A stretch of DNA of 64,000 nt from Phascolarctobacterium sp. (GCA_003150755.1 QAMT01000002.1:1-64000), one strand, 5' to 3'; positions 8,002 through 17,228 are shown, counted from the stretch's first letter. Numbers and translations are program-made. Notes: generated from the letters alone by a model not told the origin.

Positions 8002-8772
8002 TTAATAATCACGGTCCGGTAAAAAACAGCCCGGCTGCCAACTGCGCCCTCCCGCGCCGTCAATGGCAAGTTTCAGTTCCGCAACGGTCAGGTTCTCTAC
8101 CGTTATCAGGTTTTTAGGGCCGTTGATAAAGCTGTCCATCATATGGGCATCGCTGTTTGTTACATAGTTCAAACCGCTCAGCGGCATTTTTAATTTCTGC
8201 TCTTTCAATTCTTTAATGCCCGGCAGGCTGATTTCAGCCGCCGCCAGCCCCATATCGGAGGGCAGAAAGCCAAGCTGCATCAAAAGGCTGTAAGAAGGCC
8301 TGTCCACATGCGCGGCAATGGCGATTCCGCCCATGGCGTTGACCTTTTGGATAACCTCACGCGCAGGCAGTTTTAACGGGCCCAGCAGCATGCGTTCTTC
8401 TTCGGCAATGAAATTGTCGTCGTCATCGACGATAAACTGCGCCCCGAAACGCTCGGCGTTGTTTTTAAGCCCGCTCATGTTGGCATCGACAACCTTCTGC
8501 CACCCGGCAAGCTGTTCCAGCGTATCAAACAGCACAACTATATGCGCTTCTTCGCGGCACTCAACCTCCATGCCCGGAAACACCTTAACGCCGTACCGTT
8601 CTGCCGCTTTAACTGCCGCCGCCGCATTGGCCGAAGCATTATGGTCGGTAATGGCAATGGCGTCCACGCCATACTGCGCCGCACGCAGCACAATATGGTG
8701 GGGAGTCATTTCAATTTCGGCGCACGGCGAAAGCAGTGTATGAATGTGAAAATCCGCCAGCAGAGTTTTCAT
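8002..8772 (-). CDS. PHP-domain phosphoesterase
   Basis: A 256-residue PHP-family metal-dependent hydrolase. DFHIHTLLSPC at the N-terminus and AITDHNA near residue 58 are the first two metal-binding motifs; IAAHVDRPS and TNSDAHMM supply later histidine and aspartate ligands. Relatives include TrpH-like nucleotide phosphatases, but the substrate here is unknown. Its ATG overlaps the stop of the upstream DRTGG gene (ATGA), so it belongs to that operon. In anaerobic firmicutes such PHP genes recur beside hydrogenase-like sensor genes, so a role in the same signalling unit is an inference. Confidence 0.85.
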   Translation of the reverse strand: MKTLLADFHIHTLLSPCAEIEMTPHHIVLRAAQYGVDAIAITDHNASANAAAAVKAAERYGVKVFPGMEVECREEAHIVVLFDTLEQLAGWQKVVDANMSGLKNNAERFGAQFIVDDDDNFIAEEERMLLGPLKLPAREVIQKVNAMGGIAIAAHVDRPSYSLLMQLGFLPSDMGLAAAEISLPGIKELKEQKLKMPLSGLNYVTNSDAHMMDSFINGPKNLITVENLTVAELKLAIDGAGGRSWQPGCFLPDRDY

Positions 8773-9113
8773 TTTTTATTGGTAATGCCCAGGGCATAAA
8801 GCTGCCCGGCAACGACATACGCAGGCAAATCAGTGGCGGCAATATTGATATTGTTGGCATCGGCTTTTTTTAAGGTTTCTTCTTCAACCGGCGCGCCGCC
8901 TGCAACAATTACCGCCGCAAGGCCGATTAACGACGCTACCGCCGCTACGTTCTGATGCCCCTGCATTGTTACCCACACCATGCCCGGTTCAGCCTGGCCC
9001 ATAACATTGCTTAAAAGGTCGGAGGCATAACCGCCCGTAACCTCTGTCTGCATATCGCCGGTATGTGTTAAAAGCTTTAAATCCAAACTTTTAATTACTT
9101 CTTTTATCTGCAT
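8769..9113 (-). CDS. DRTGG-domain protein (second copy)
   Basis: A 114-residue protein resembling DRTGG domains, the small fold also attached to some phosphotransacetylases and CBS proteins. The core reads GGYASDLLSNVMGQ followed by alternating hydrophobic strands and IGLAAVIVAGGAP. I chose the ATG at 9113, preceded by GGAG, over a GTG seven codons earlier. It overlaps the 3' end of the hydrogenase-like gene by about 23 bases and the PHP gene by 4 bases, so all three are probably cotranslated. It is distantly similar to the DRTGG protein at 10931-11296. Ligand and function are unknown. Confidence 0.75.
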   Translation of the reverse strand: MQIKEVIKSLDLKLLTHTGDMQTEVTGGYASDLLSNVMGQAEPGMVWVTMQGHQNVAAVASLIGLAAVIVAGGAPVEEETLKKADANNINIAATDLPAYVVAGQLYALGITNKK

Positions 9114-10476
9114 CTTGTTCTTCTCCGTTATCACTCAAATCCATGCTGTCATTGGAAATCGGTATCTGCTTGGCAAGCTCCAGCATGCCCTGCGCCAGTT
9201 TTTTTACGCTGGCACGCAGCCTGTAAATGCAGTCTATTTCCGTCGCTTTGCCCTGCACAATGTCTTCCGCAAGCGCCTGGCAGCTCGGTGCGCCGCAAGC
9301 GCCGCAGTCCAGCCCCGGCAGCGAGTTCAGCACTTCTTCCATACGTTCAAATTTTTTCATGGCTTCCATAATATCATCGTCAAGCTGCATCATCGGGCGC
9401 GGCACCAGTTTTTTTACATACGCGCCGGATTTTGGAAAACCTTCGCAGTTCATTGTCTGGCGCATGGCTTCCAGCCTGTCTGCCGGTTCATACTCGCGCA
9501 TTTTTGCCAGGCGCAGTTTAAGGTTCTTTTCGGCCACAAATTTATTTTCCGCCGTCAGCGGGCCGCCGATACAGCCGCCGCTGCAAGCCGAACACTCTAC
9601 ATAATCAACGTCCGGCATCTTGTTCATGGAAATCTGCTCCAGCACATCATACACGTTTTCTATGCCGTGTACGGCCAGGCCCTTTTTTACGCCGATAGCT
9701 GCCAGCTCGCCGCCGTAACAACCCCACCCCATGCCGTAGGATGACGATGCCGTAATTTTTTTGCTTTCTTTTACGCTGCCAATGCTGCGCATCAGTTTGC
9801 CGTAAATTTCAGAAATGGCAATGCTGCCGCTCAGTTCGGTATGCACAACATCTACCGACTGGCGGATGTTGGCATCCTTGGACGGACAGGGAGCCAAAAA
9901 CCACACGCCAATCTGCGAAGCATCCAGCTTTAAGCGTTCCATTGCTTCTTTTTTAACGTAAATGGCGGCCGCTTCCATCGGCGGCAACACGGGCACCACC
10001 TGCTTGATAAGCTCCGGAAACTTAACCTGAATCAGCCGCAGCACCGCCGGGCAGGTACAAGAAATCAGCGGCTTGCGCCCGCCGGTATAGTTTTTGATAT
10101 AATCGGCAATCTCCAGCGAAACATATTCCGAAGCAACCGACACGTCAAAAATTTCATCAAAGCCCAGATGGCTTAAACCGCCGCGGATAACTTCTTCCGA
10201 AATATCCGCCGGAAACTGCGCATACAGCGAAGGCGGCGGCAGAACTATATTATATTGGTATTGCTGTATTTGCTCCAGCTTGTCGGATACGCCTTCTACC
10301 GCGTGGTAGACGCAGCGCCTTATACACTCGCCGCAGTCGATGCAGCGCGAGGGTATCAGCTCGGCCTTGCCGTTGCGCACGCGGATGGCGTCCGTCGGGC
10401 AGGCCTTGACGCAGGTTACACAGCCCCTGCATTTGGAGCGGACAAACCGGACAGAGTGAATATAACCCTTTGCCAA
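9091..10476 (-). CDS. Putative sensory [FeFe] hydrogenase-like iron-sulfur protein
   Basis: A 461-residue protein with two [4Fe-4S] ferredoxin motifs (Cys16-26 and Cys45-55), an [FeFe] hydrogenase large-subunit domain, and a C-terminal cysteine cluster (Cys391, 394, 399 and 416, in LDCGACGAPSC). The H-cluster motifs are modified: SCTCPAV replaces TSCCPxW, so the first cysteine of the pair (proton relay in catalytic enzymes) is Thr141 and the Trp is lost; APCPSKDA replaces MPCxxK; CSACSGGCIGG (295-305) keeps both L3 cysteines. There is no PAS domain. The start is TTG with GAGGTGG upstream. Neighbouring kinase-like and DRTGG genes suggest H2 or redox sensing rather than bulk catalysis; this is inferred. 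Confidence 0.85.
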   Translation of the reverse strand: MAKGYIHSVRFVRSKCRGCVTCVKACPTDAIRVRNGKAELIPSRCIDCGECIRRCVYHAVEGVSDKLEQIQQYQYNIVLPPPSLYAQFPADISEEVIRGGLSHLGFDEIFDVSVASEYVSLEIADYIKNYTGGRKPLISCTCPAVLRLIQVKFPELIKQVVPVLPPMEAAAIYVKKEAMERLKLDASQIGVWFLAPCPSKDANIRQSVDVVHTELSGSIAISEIYGKLMRSIGSVKESKKITASSSYGMGWGCYGGELAAIGVKKGLAVHGIENVYDVLEQISMNKMPDVDYVECSACSGGCIGGPLTAENKFVAEKNLKLRLAKMREYEPADRLEAMRQTMNCEGFPKSGAYVKKLVPRPMMQLDDDIMEAMKKFERMEEVLNSLPGLDCGACGAPSCQALAEDIVQGKATEIDCIYRLRASVKKLAQGMLELAKQIPISNDSMDLSDNGEEQDADKRSN

Positions 10477-10490
10477 TTATACCACCTCGT

Positions 10491-10934
10491 TTACAAGTCT
10501 TCGCTGATATGGTTAAACTCCATGGTGATGGACGTGCCTTCACCGATTTTGGACTGAATGTCAAATTTATCACTGCACTTCATCATGTTGGGCAGGCCCA
10601 TACCGGCGCCGAAGCCCATCTGGCGGATATAATCCGGCGCAGTGGACCAGCCTTCCTGCATCGCCAGCTTGATATCAGGGATGCCGGGGCCGTGGTCAGT
10701 AATATTGATAACCGTATGGTCGGGAAAAATCTCCGCATTTACCTTGCCGCCGCCCGCGTGGATAAGCACGTTCATCTCGGCTTCGTAAGTGCCGATAGCA
10801 ATGCGGCGCACAATATCGGCAGGAATGCCGATTTTTTGCAGCATACGCTTAATGCTGCCCGATGCTTCACCGGCACGGTCAAAGTCGCCGCCGGCAACGT
10901 CGTAGCTCATTTTTACGGATTTTGCCTCACTCAT
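10491..10934 (-). CDS. RsbW/SpoIIAB-like ATP-binding regulatory protein
   Basis: A 147-residue GHKL ATPase of the anti-sigma-factor serine kinase type. The N-box is in IGTYEAEMNVLIHA, the G1 box in ITDHGPGIPD and the G2 box in GFGAGMGLPNM. Classical members bind and inhibit a sigma factor or phosphorylate an antagonist. No sigma factor or STAS antagonist is adjacent, so the partner is unknown. Its ATG overlaps the upstream DRTGG stop (ATGA), and the hydrogenase-like protein follows 14 bases after. It may relay the state of that protein, by analogy with kinase-associated HydS clusters. Confidence 0.85.
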   Translation of the reverse strand: MSEAKSVKMSYDVAGGDFDRAGEASGSIKRMLQKIGIPADIVRRIAIGTYEAEMNVLIHAGGGKVNAEIFPDHTVINITDHGPGIPDIKLAMQEGWSTAPDYIRQMGFGAGMGLPNMMKCSDKFDIQSKIGEGTSITMEFNHISEDL

Positions 10935-11296
10935 AGCTTGCAGCCCCCTTCCTGCGAGCAGCCGCGCAGGCCAGCCACATATAAAAGGCCGCAGGCTTCA
11001 AACAAAGTCAGGTCTGTCGAAAGCACCGGCATCTGCACTTCACGCGCAAAATTTAAAAAGTCAGGCGAAGGCATTTTGCCGCGCACAATAACAATGCCGC
11101 ATAAATCGGTAATGCCCGCGGTGCGGATAACCTGAATGTTGGTAAGGCCTGTACACAAAAGGGTATTGCATTTGGTAAAAGCCAGCACATCACTCATCAG
11201 GTCGCTGCCGCAGCAGGTATCTACCGGGCGGTCCATAACTTCTTCTCCCACAAGGATTTTTGCTTTTAAAACCCTTTGTACATCCTTTAAATTCAT
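10931..11296 (-). CDS. DRTGG-domain protein (first gene of sensory cluster)
   Basis: A 121-residue DRTGG-type protein beginning MNLKDVQRVL. It contains CCGSDLMSDVLAF, the family's conserved core, and a cysteine-rich tail (GLRGCSQEGGCKL). The ATG at 11296 was chosen because GGAGG stands 5 bases before it; an earlier in-frame ATG is less well placed. A TATAAT (11327-11332) just upstream, with a weak -35, could give this cluster its own transcript. The stop overlaps the RsbW-like gene by 4 bases. Cys35-Cys36 and the tail cysteines might bind metal or respond to redox, but that is only a possibility. Confidence 0.75.
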   Translation of the reverse strand: MNLKDVQRVLKAKILVGEEVMDRPVDTCCGSDLMSDVLAFTKCNTLLCTGLTNIQVIRTAGITDLCGIVIVRGKMPSPDFLNFAREVQMPVLSTDLTLFEACGLLYVAGLRGCSQEGGCKL

Positions 11297-11335
11297 CGTT
11301 CCCTCCATAAATTTCAAATATTCAGAATTATAATT

Positions 11336-12646
11336 TTATTGTAACTTGTCCATTCCCGTATGTAAAGCAATTTTCTGCCGCTCATGCGGTGTAAGCCTGT
11401 TCAGCAGGCTGCATTGCATCATCAGCATAGACACGCACCAAAACATAAGCCCCATATCCATATTAAAATACACATGGTCTGTAAGCCCGCCTGCCAAAAT
11501 GCCCACCAGCGCCGCCATATAGCCCTGCCCTACTGCGCAAAGCCACGGGCGCACGCCAAAGCGCGCCAGCTTATAAGCATGCCAGGCAAAAACCATAAGC
11601 ATAAGCACAAACACAATAAGCCCGTGCCAGCCAAGCTCCGCCAGGATATTCAGCATTAAATTATGGCAGTGGTACATAATTACGTTAGGGTTGTTCAAAT
11701 AAAAATCGTATTCGGGGTAGATATATTGAAACCCGTACCAGCCTACGCCGAAAGGGTGTTCTTCGATAATGAAAAGCGTGCTTTTAAGATAGGCAAAGCG
11801 CAGGGCCACACTGGTATCCTGCGTGCCGAAGATGGAAATAAGCCTGTGCCATACAGCGCCGTGCATTAAATATACACCGGCAGCAGCGCCCACTGCCAGC
11901 GGCAGCAGCCATTTGCGCCAGAAGAATAAAAAGTAAAAACCAAGCGCGCAGGCGCAGGCCACCCAGTTGCCGCGCGAAAAAGTATAGATAAGGCTTATGC
12001 CCAGCACCGCCGCCGCAAGCAGCAAAAAGCCGCGGATTTTGCCCGCCGTAATTTTTACAAACGGCAGTATAAAACTTAAAAGCAGCACAAGGTAACCCGC
12101 AAAAATATTGGGGTTAATCAGCGTGCCGACAACGCGCGTTTTAAGCTCTGGAAACGCCGCCGTATCCACCCACGGGTCAGTCGGCACAACGCCGGTAAAA
12201 TGCTGATACACACCCAAAAGCCCATTGGCAAAACCTACTATTAAAAGCGCCGCCAAAAGCTGCAAAGGGCGCGGCCATTCTTTCGGCTTACACCAGTCAA
12301 AATCCAGCCTGCCGTCGCCGCCGTAGCGCAAAAGCAGCCACACCAGCAAAACATACTGCCCCACTACATAACCAAAATTATAGGATGATACCGCTGCATC
12401 TGCCGAAAAACGCAGCGAATACCAGGTAATTGCCAAAAGCAGGTACAAAAGCCCCTGCTGCACACGCGGCAGCACCGGTACACGCGGCAGCCTGCGGTAT
12501 TTTACCGCCACCGCAAGCCCCGCAAAAAATGTAACCGCAATCATAAAAAGCGTAAATACCTGGTTGATGGGTATAACCGCCGCCGTAAACAGCAGCAGCC
12601 AGTAAACGTATTTTTCTGCACTGTGGTATTTAGCCAGCGCACCCAT
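11336..12646 (-). CDS. O-antigen ligase/polymerase family membrane protein
   Basis: A 436-residue polytopic inner-membrane protein with about 10-12 hydrophobic segments. It carries the Wzy_C region: a long periplasmic loop around GVGWYGFQYIYPE and MYHCHNLMLNILAELGWHG, where the His-Asn-x-x-Leu pattern is typical of O-antigen ligases and polymerases. This fits a diderm envelope. It cannot be separated from sequence into ligase, polymerase or bicarbonate-transporter-like roles. The ATG at 12646 overlaps the folC stop (TGATG); a GTG three codons upstream is an alternative. No glycosyltransferases are adjacent. Confidence 0.8.
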   Translation of the reverse strand: MGALAKYHSAEKYVYWLLLFTAAVIPINQVFTLFMIAVTFFAGLAVAVKYRRLPRVPVLPRVQQGLLYLLLAITWYSLRFSADAAVSSYNFGYVVGQYVLLVWLLLRYGGDGRLDFDWCKPKEWPRPLQLLAALLIVGFANGLLGVYQHFTGVVPTDPWVDTAAFPELKTRVVGTLINPNIFAGYLVLLLSFILPFVKITAGKIRGFLLLAAAVLGISLIYTFSRGNWVACACALGFYFLFFWRKWLLPLAVGAAAGVYLMHGAVWHRLISIFGTQDTSVALRFAYLKSTLFIIEEHPFGVGWYGFQYIYPEYDFYLNNPNVIMYHCHNLMLNILAELGWHGLIVFVLMLMVFAWHAYKLARFGVRPWLCAVGQGYMAALVGILAGGLTDHVYFNMDMGLMFWCVSMLMMQCSLLNRLTPHERQKIALHTGMDKLQ

Positions 12647-13950
12647 CAGTGGCACCGTGCCTTTTCTTCCAATAAGCGTGCCTTAAACGTACCCACCAAA
12701 TACAGCGAACCGCAAATTACCACTACGCCGTCCTCACCGGCTTCTGCCAAAGCATCAAGGTAAGCCGCATACACATCGCTGCGCGGTGCGGCGTTAGCGC
12801 CGATAATATTTGCCAGCACTTCCGGCTTGGCAGCACGCTCGCCGCCGTCCGCAGGCACGGTATAAACCAAATCCAGCGGGCGCACAATGGTATGCAGAAC
12901 CTGCTGCATATCCTTATCGCCCATCATGCCGATAACAAACACGCGCTTTTCCTCCGGATAGTATTTATCCAGCGCTTTGCGCAATGCTTCCGCGCCGTTG
13001 GGGTTATGCGCGCCGTCCAGAATAACATCCGGATTCTGGGAAATGCGCTCCAGCCTGCCGGGCCAGAAGGTGTTGGCAACGCCGATATGCAGCGCCAATT
13101 CGTTGATGCGGTCGTCCTGCTTGGATACCAGCTTTGCAGCCACAATCGCCAGCGAGGCATTGGCAATCTGATGTTCGCCCGGCAGTTTGATAGTGTAGTC
13201 CGAACTGTACACATCGCCCGCGTGCAGCGTAAAAGTCTGCCCGTCCATCGTGCTTTCTTTTTCCACGCCCCAGAATGCGCGTCCGTAAATGTATAAACGC
13301 GCCTGCTTAAACATGCTTACCGCACGGATAGGCCCAACCGCCTCATCGCCCACGGCGGCAGTTACCACAGGTACCTTGTCTTTAATAATGCCGGCCTTCT
13401 GCATGGCGATGCGCTCAATGGTATTGCCCAGCTTGTCGCAATGGTCCAGCGCAATATTGGTAATAACGCTTACCACCGGCGTTATTACGTTGGTACTGTC
13501 CCATAAGCCGCCCAAGCCTACTTCGATAACGGCATAATCAACCTTTTCCAGCGCAAAATGCAAAAACGCTGCCGCCGTTAAAACCTCAAACTGCGTTGGC
13601 TGCTCGCAAACGCCTTTGGCAACAATGCTGTCCGCCGCCTGCTTAACGGCAGTAATCACCAGCGCAAAAGCATCGTCCGTAATATCATTGTTGTTGATGC
13701 TGATGCGCTCGTTATATTTAACAAGATGCGGCGAAACAAACTTGCCCACTTTTAAATTTGCTGCCAGCAAAATATTTGCAATCATGCTGCTTACCGAACC
13801 TTTGCCGTTGGTGCCAGTTACATGCACGGTTTTAATTTTGTCCTGCGGGTTATCAAGCTCCTTCAGCAGCGCTTCAATACGCTCCATGCCAAGTTTGATG
13901 CCAAATTTGCCAAGGCTGTCCAGATAAGCCAAACTTTCATTATAATTCAT
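12646..13950 (-). CDS. folC: Bifunctional folylpolyglutamate/dihydrofolate synthase
   Basis: A 434-residue Mur-ligase-family enzyme that adds glutamate to dihydropteroate and folates using ATP. The P-loop is HVTGTNGKGSVSSM near residue 42, the family signature IEVGLGGLWDSTN is present, and the C-terminal domain contains LDGAHNPNGAEAL. The ATG at 13950 was chosen because GGGAG lies 7 bases before it; a frame extends 15 codons upstream without a ribosome site. It follows valS after a terminator and overlaps the next gene by one base. Confidence 0.93.
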   Translation of the reverse strand: MNYNESLAYLDSLGKFGIKLGMERIEALLKELDNPQDKIKTVHVTGTNGKGSVSSMIANILLAANLKVGKFVSPHLVKYNERISINNNDITDDAFALVITAVKQAADSIVAKGVCEQPTQFEVLTAAAFLHFALEKVDYAVIEVGLGGLWDSTNVITPVVSVITNIALDHCDKLGNTIERIAMQKAGIIKDKVPVVTAAVGDEAVGPIRAVSMFKQARLYIYGRAFWGVEKESTMDGQTFTLHAGDVYSSDYTIKLPGEHQIANASLAIVAAKLVSKQDDRINELALHIGVANTFWPGRLERISQNPDVILDGAHNPNGAEALRKALDKYYPEEKRVFVIGMMGDKDMQQVLHTIVRPLDLVYTVPADGGERAAKPEVLANIIGANAAPRSDVYAAYLDALAEAGEDGVVVICGSLYLVGTFKARLLEEKARCH

Positions 13951-13978
13951 TGTTCTTCTCCCGGTTGTTTGTAATATG

Positions 13979-14010
13979 CAAAACGGCGCGGTCAAAAAGG
14001 CCGCGCCGAA
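13979..14010 (-). terminator. Terminator after valS
   Basis: A perfect 8-bp GC stem (CGGCGCGG, 13984-13991, with CCGCGCCG, 14001-14008) lies about 20 bases after the valS stop and is followed by TTTT on the minus strand. Confidence 0.85.
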
Positions 14011-14028
14011 ATAGACCTTTATTTAATT

Positions 14029-16686
14029 TTACTTTAATTCGGCCAAATATGCCATACGTTTTTTAACAGCTTCTATTTTGCCGGTTAATTCTTCAGATTT
14101 AGCACGCTCTTTAGCGATAACGTCTTCCGGTGCTTTGGCTAAAAAGCCTGCGTTGCCCAGCTTGCCGCTGACGCGCTGCAAATCTTTTTCCATCGTTGCC
14201 AGTTCTTTGCTTAAACGCTGGGTTTCTTTCTCAACGTCAATCAAACCTGCCAGCGGCAGATATACTTCAATGCCTGTTACAACGGCAGCCATGGCGTTTT
14301 CTGGCTTTTCGCCGTCCAGCGCACGCAGCTCAAGGTTATCAATGCCGCCCAGCAGTTTAATGTAGTTGTCGTTAGCTGCAACTACGCCGCGCAGTTCATC
14401 GCTGACAAGCATAATAGCCGGGATTTTTTTGCCGGGGTTAGCATTAACCTCTGCACGCATGTTGCGGATAGCCTTAATGCTGTCCATAATGGCGTTCATG
14501 CCTTTTTCTGCTTCGGGGTCGATAAGGCTTTCATCGGCAACAGGCCATTTGGAAATCATAATGCTTTCTGCTTCGTGCGGCAGGCACTGGTAAATTTCTT
14601 CCGTAATAAACGGCATATACGGGTGCAGCAGCTTCATAGCCGAAATCAAAACGGTTGCCAGCACATGCTGCGCCGTTGCGCGCTCTTTAGCCGCTTCTTT
14701 GTTGTAAAGGCGCGGTTTGGCAATTTCAATGTACCAGTCGCAAACTTCGCTCCAGATAAAGTCGTAAATAGCGCGGCCTGCTTCGCCAAGTTCAAAGCGT
14801 TCCAGTAAGCCGGTAACGTCTTTAACGGTATCCTGCAAGCGGGATAAAATCCATTTATCAGCCAGCGTATAAGGAGCAAGTTCGGCGTTCTTATCGTAGC
14901 CTTCCATATTCATCAGCGCAAAGCGCGATGCGTTCCAAATCTTGTTGGCAAAGTTGCGGGTGCCTTCAACACGCTCCCAGTAGAAGCGCATATCGTTGCC
15001 CGGGGTGTTGCCGGTAATCAGCATAAAGCGCAGGGTATCGGCGCCGTATTTGTCGATAACTTCCAGCGGGTCGATGCCGTTGCCGAGGGATTTGCTCATT
15101 TTGCGTCCCTGGCTGTCGCGAACCAGGCCATGGATAAATACCTTTTCAAACGGAATGTCTTTCATGAATTCCATGCCCATAATCAGCATGCGCGCAACCC
15201 AGAAGAAAATAATGTCGTAGCCGGTTACAAGCACGCTTGTCGGATAGAACTGTTTCAACAGGTCAGTGTTATCCGGCCAGCCCATGGTAGAAAACGGCCA
15301 CAGGGCAGAGCTGAACCAGGTGTCCAGTGCGTCCTCGTCCTGATGGATATGCGTACTGCCGCATTTCGGGCATTTTTCCAGGTCGGTGCGCGATGCGCTC
15401 ATTTCACCGCAGTCGTCGCAGTACCATACCGGAATGCGGTGTCCCCACCAAATCTGGCGGCTGATGCACCAGTCGTGAATGTTTTCCATCCAGCCGGTAT
15501 AGTTTTTGGTAAAGCGTTCCGGCACAAACTGGGTACGGCCATCGGTTACGCAGTCAACGGCAGCTTTTACAAGCGGCTGCATTTTTACAAACCACTGGGT
15601 GGAAACCAGCGGCTCTACAATGTTATGGCAGCGCTGGCAATGGCCTACGGCGTGGTTATGTTCTTCTATTTTAACAAGATAGCCTTCTTCTTTTAAGCGG
15701 GCAACAATCTGCTTGCGGCATTCGTAGCGTTCCAAACCGGCAAACGGTCCGGCTTCTTCCGTCATAATGCCGTCCTTGCCGATAACGACAATTTCCGGCA
15801 GGTTGTGGCGCAGGCCCATTTCATAGTCGTTGGGGTCGTGCGACGGCGTAATTTTTACAGCGCCGGTGCCGAACTTGGTATCGACATAGCTGTCGGCAAT
15901 TACCGGGATTTCCCTGTTCAAAATAGGCAGGCACAGCGTTTTGCCGATTAAATGCGCATAACGCTCGTCCTTCGGGTTAACGGCAACGGCGGTATCGCCG
16001 GGGATTGTTTCCGGACGGGTGGTAGCAATGGTTAAATAGGTATCTTCCTCGCCTACTACCGGATAACGGACATACCACAGATGACCCGGGGTGTCCTCGT
16101 GTTCAACCTCAATATCGCTGAGCGCGGTGTGGCAGTTTACGCACCAGTTGGTAATGCGCGTGCCTTTATAGATAAGGCCTTTTTCAAACAGGCTTACAAA
16201 AACTTCGCGTACAGCGCGAGAGCAGCCCTCGTCCATGGTAAAACGCTTACGCTCCCAGTCGCAGCTGATGCCCAGGCATTTTAACTGGTTGATAATACGG
16301 TCGCCATATTCTTCCTTCCATGCCCATACACGTTTTACAAATTCTTCGCGGCCAAGGTCAAAGCGGGTTTTGCCTTCTTCTTTTTTCAGCACTTCTTCAA
16401 CCTTAATCTGGGTAGCAAGCCCGGCATGGTCATAGCCAGGCATCCACAGGGTGTTGTCGCCCATCATACGGTGCCAGCGGATTAAAATATCCTGCAAAGT
16501 ATTGTCCAGCGCGTGTCCCATGTGCAGCTTGCCGGTAATATTCGGGGGCGGAATTACGATGCTGAACGGCTTTTTGCCCGGTTCAGCCTCTGCGTGGAAA
16601 TATCTGTTCTTTTCCCAGAATTCATACCATTTCTTCTCAACAGAAGCAGGGTCATAAACCTTGGGGATGTTGTGTTCTTCTGCCAT
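14029..16686 (-). CDS. valS: Valyl-tRNA synthetase
   Basis: An 885-residue class I synthetase that charges tRNA-Val. The HIGH-type motif is PPNITGKLHMGHALDN near residue 47 and the KMSKS motif KMSKSLGNGIDP near 520. An editing domain lies between them, and the C-terminus is the usual coiled coil (LSKELATMEKDLQRV and after). The start at 16686 is favoured over an in-frame ATG nine codons upstream because GGAGG stands 7 bases before it. Expression is controlled by the upstream T-box. Confidence 0.97.
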   Translation of the reverse strand: MAEEHNIPKVYDPASVEKKWYEFWEKNRYFHAEAEPGKKPFSIVIPPPNITGKLHMGHALDNTLQDILIRWHRMMGDNTLWMPGYDHAGLATQIKVEEVLKKEEGKTRFDLGREEFVKRVWAWKEEYGDRIINQLKCLGISCDWERKRFTMDEGCSRAVREVFVSLFEKGLIYKGTRITNWCVNCHTALSDIEVEHEDTPGHLWYVRYPVVGEEDTYLTIATTRPETIPGDTAVAVNPKDERYAHLIGKTLCLPILNREIPVIADSYVDTKFGTGAVKITPSHDPNDYEMGLRHNLPEIVVIGKDGIMTEEAGPFAGLERYECRKQIVARLKEEGYLVKIEEHNHAVGHCQRCHNIVEPLVSTQWFVKMQPLVKAAVDCVTDGRTQFVPERFTKNYTGWMENIHDWCISRQIWWGHRIPVWYCDDCGEMSASRTDLEKCPKCGSTHIHQDEDALDTWFSSALWPFSTMGWPDNTDLLKQFYPTSVLVTGYDIIFFWVARMLIMGMEFMKDIPFEKVFIHGLVRDSQGRKMSKSLGNGIDPLEVIDKYGADTLRFMLITGNTPGNDMRFYWERVEGTRNFANKIWNASRFALMNMEGYDKNAELAPYTLADKWILSRLQDTVKDVTGLLERFELGEAGRAIYDFIWSEVCDWYIEIAKPRLYNKEAAKERATAQHVLATVLISAMKLLHPYMPFITEEIYQCLPHEAESIMISKWPVADESLIDPEAEKGMNAIMDSIKAIRNMRAEVNANPGKKIPAIMLVSDELRGVVAANDNYIKLLGGIDNLELRALDGEKPENAMAAVVTGIEVYLPLAGLIDVEKETQRLSKELATMEKDLQRVSGKLGNAGFLAKAPEDVIAKERAKSEELTGKIEAVKKRMAYLAELK

Positions 16687-16717
16687 GTTTATTCCTCCAG
16701 TCTTAATTAACATAGGT

Positions 16718-16965
16718 AATAAAAAACGTCCTGTTCAATAAGAACAGGACGACAAAAATCGCGGTACCACCTATTTTCCCGGCTTTGGCCGGACACCTTG
16801 AAACGCTTAACGCACGCTTACGGGCAAGCCTACTGAAGTTCAGCCAGCCAACTCACGGACGACTTCAAAGCCATCTGCTTTAGGCACGTTGCAGCCATGC
16901 GCGCCCTCTCTGCAAAAGCCTGTGCTTTTACTACTTCCGTTCATAGTTTTTAACATTATTTTGAT
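16718..16965 (-). promoter_or_regulatory. T-box leader of valS (Val specifier)
   Basis: The minus-strand leader carries the T-box consensus AGGTGGTACCGCG (16760-16772), which pairs with the acceptor end of uncharged tRNA. It is followed by an intrinsic terminator (stem 16727-16736 with 16742-16751, then a T-run). Upstream, the stem I region contains AGAGAG and a specifier candidate GAAGTC (the GTC codon read at 16861-16863), meaning valine, which agrees with the gene. Uncharged tRNA-Val would favour the antiterminator and readthrough into valS. The identity is secure; the exact specifier position is my reading. Confidence 0.92.
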
Positions 16966-16972
16966 AGTTAAT

Positions 16973-17001
16973 ATCTTATCAATTTAAAAGCGTGCTGTCA
17001 A
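16973..17001 (-). promoter_or_regulatory. Promoter of the valS T-box leader
   Basis: TTGACA (16996-17001) and TAAGAT (16973-16978) lie 17 bases apart on the minus strand. Predicted transcription start is near 16966, immediately before T-box stem I. Confidence 0.85.
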
Positions 17002-17023
17002 GCAAATAAACAGGTGAAAGCGG

Positions 17024-17194
17024 TTATTTTGTTTTGGGCTGTGCTTCGTGGCAATGGCAGCAGCCGCCTTCGGAACAGCTGCATCCGCCGCCCGGGCAGC
17101 CAATGCATTCGCCGCGGTGAAATTTCTTCCAGCAGTATCTGGCAGCCAAAACAATTGCAACAAGTAAAACAGCGTTAATAATCCAAGCAGCCAT
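17024..17194 (-). CDS. FeoB-associated Cys-rich membrane protein
   Basis: A 56-residue small protein: one N-terminal transmembrane helix (AAWIINAVLLVAIVLAARY) followed by a basic turn and a cysteine-rich tail with eight cysteines (for example CIGCPGGGCSC and CCHCH). This layout is the known FeoB-associated Cys-rich family. It lies just downstream of feoB on the same strand. The tail may receive or traffic ferrous iron at the inner membrane face; this is inferred from composition and context. Confidence 0.88.
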   Translation of the reverse strand: MAAWIINAVLLVAIVLAARYCWKKFHRGECIGCPGGGCSCSEGGCCHCHEAQPKTK

Positions 17195-17228
17195 AGCCGG
17201 TTACCCCTTTCTTTTAAAACGGCGTAAA

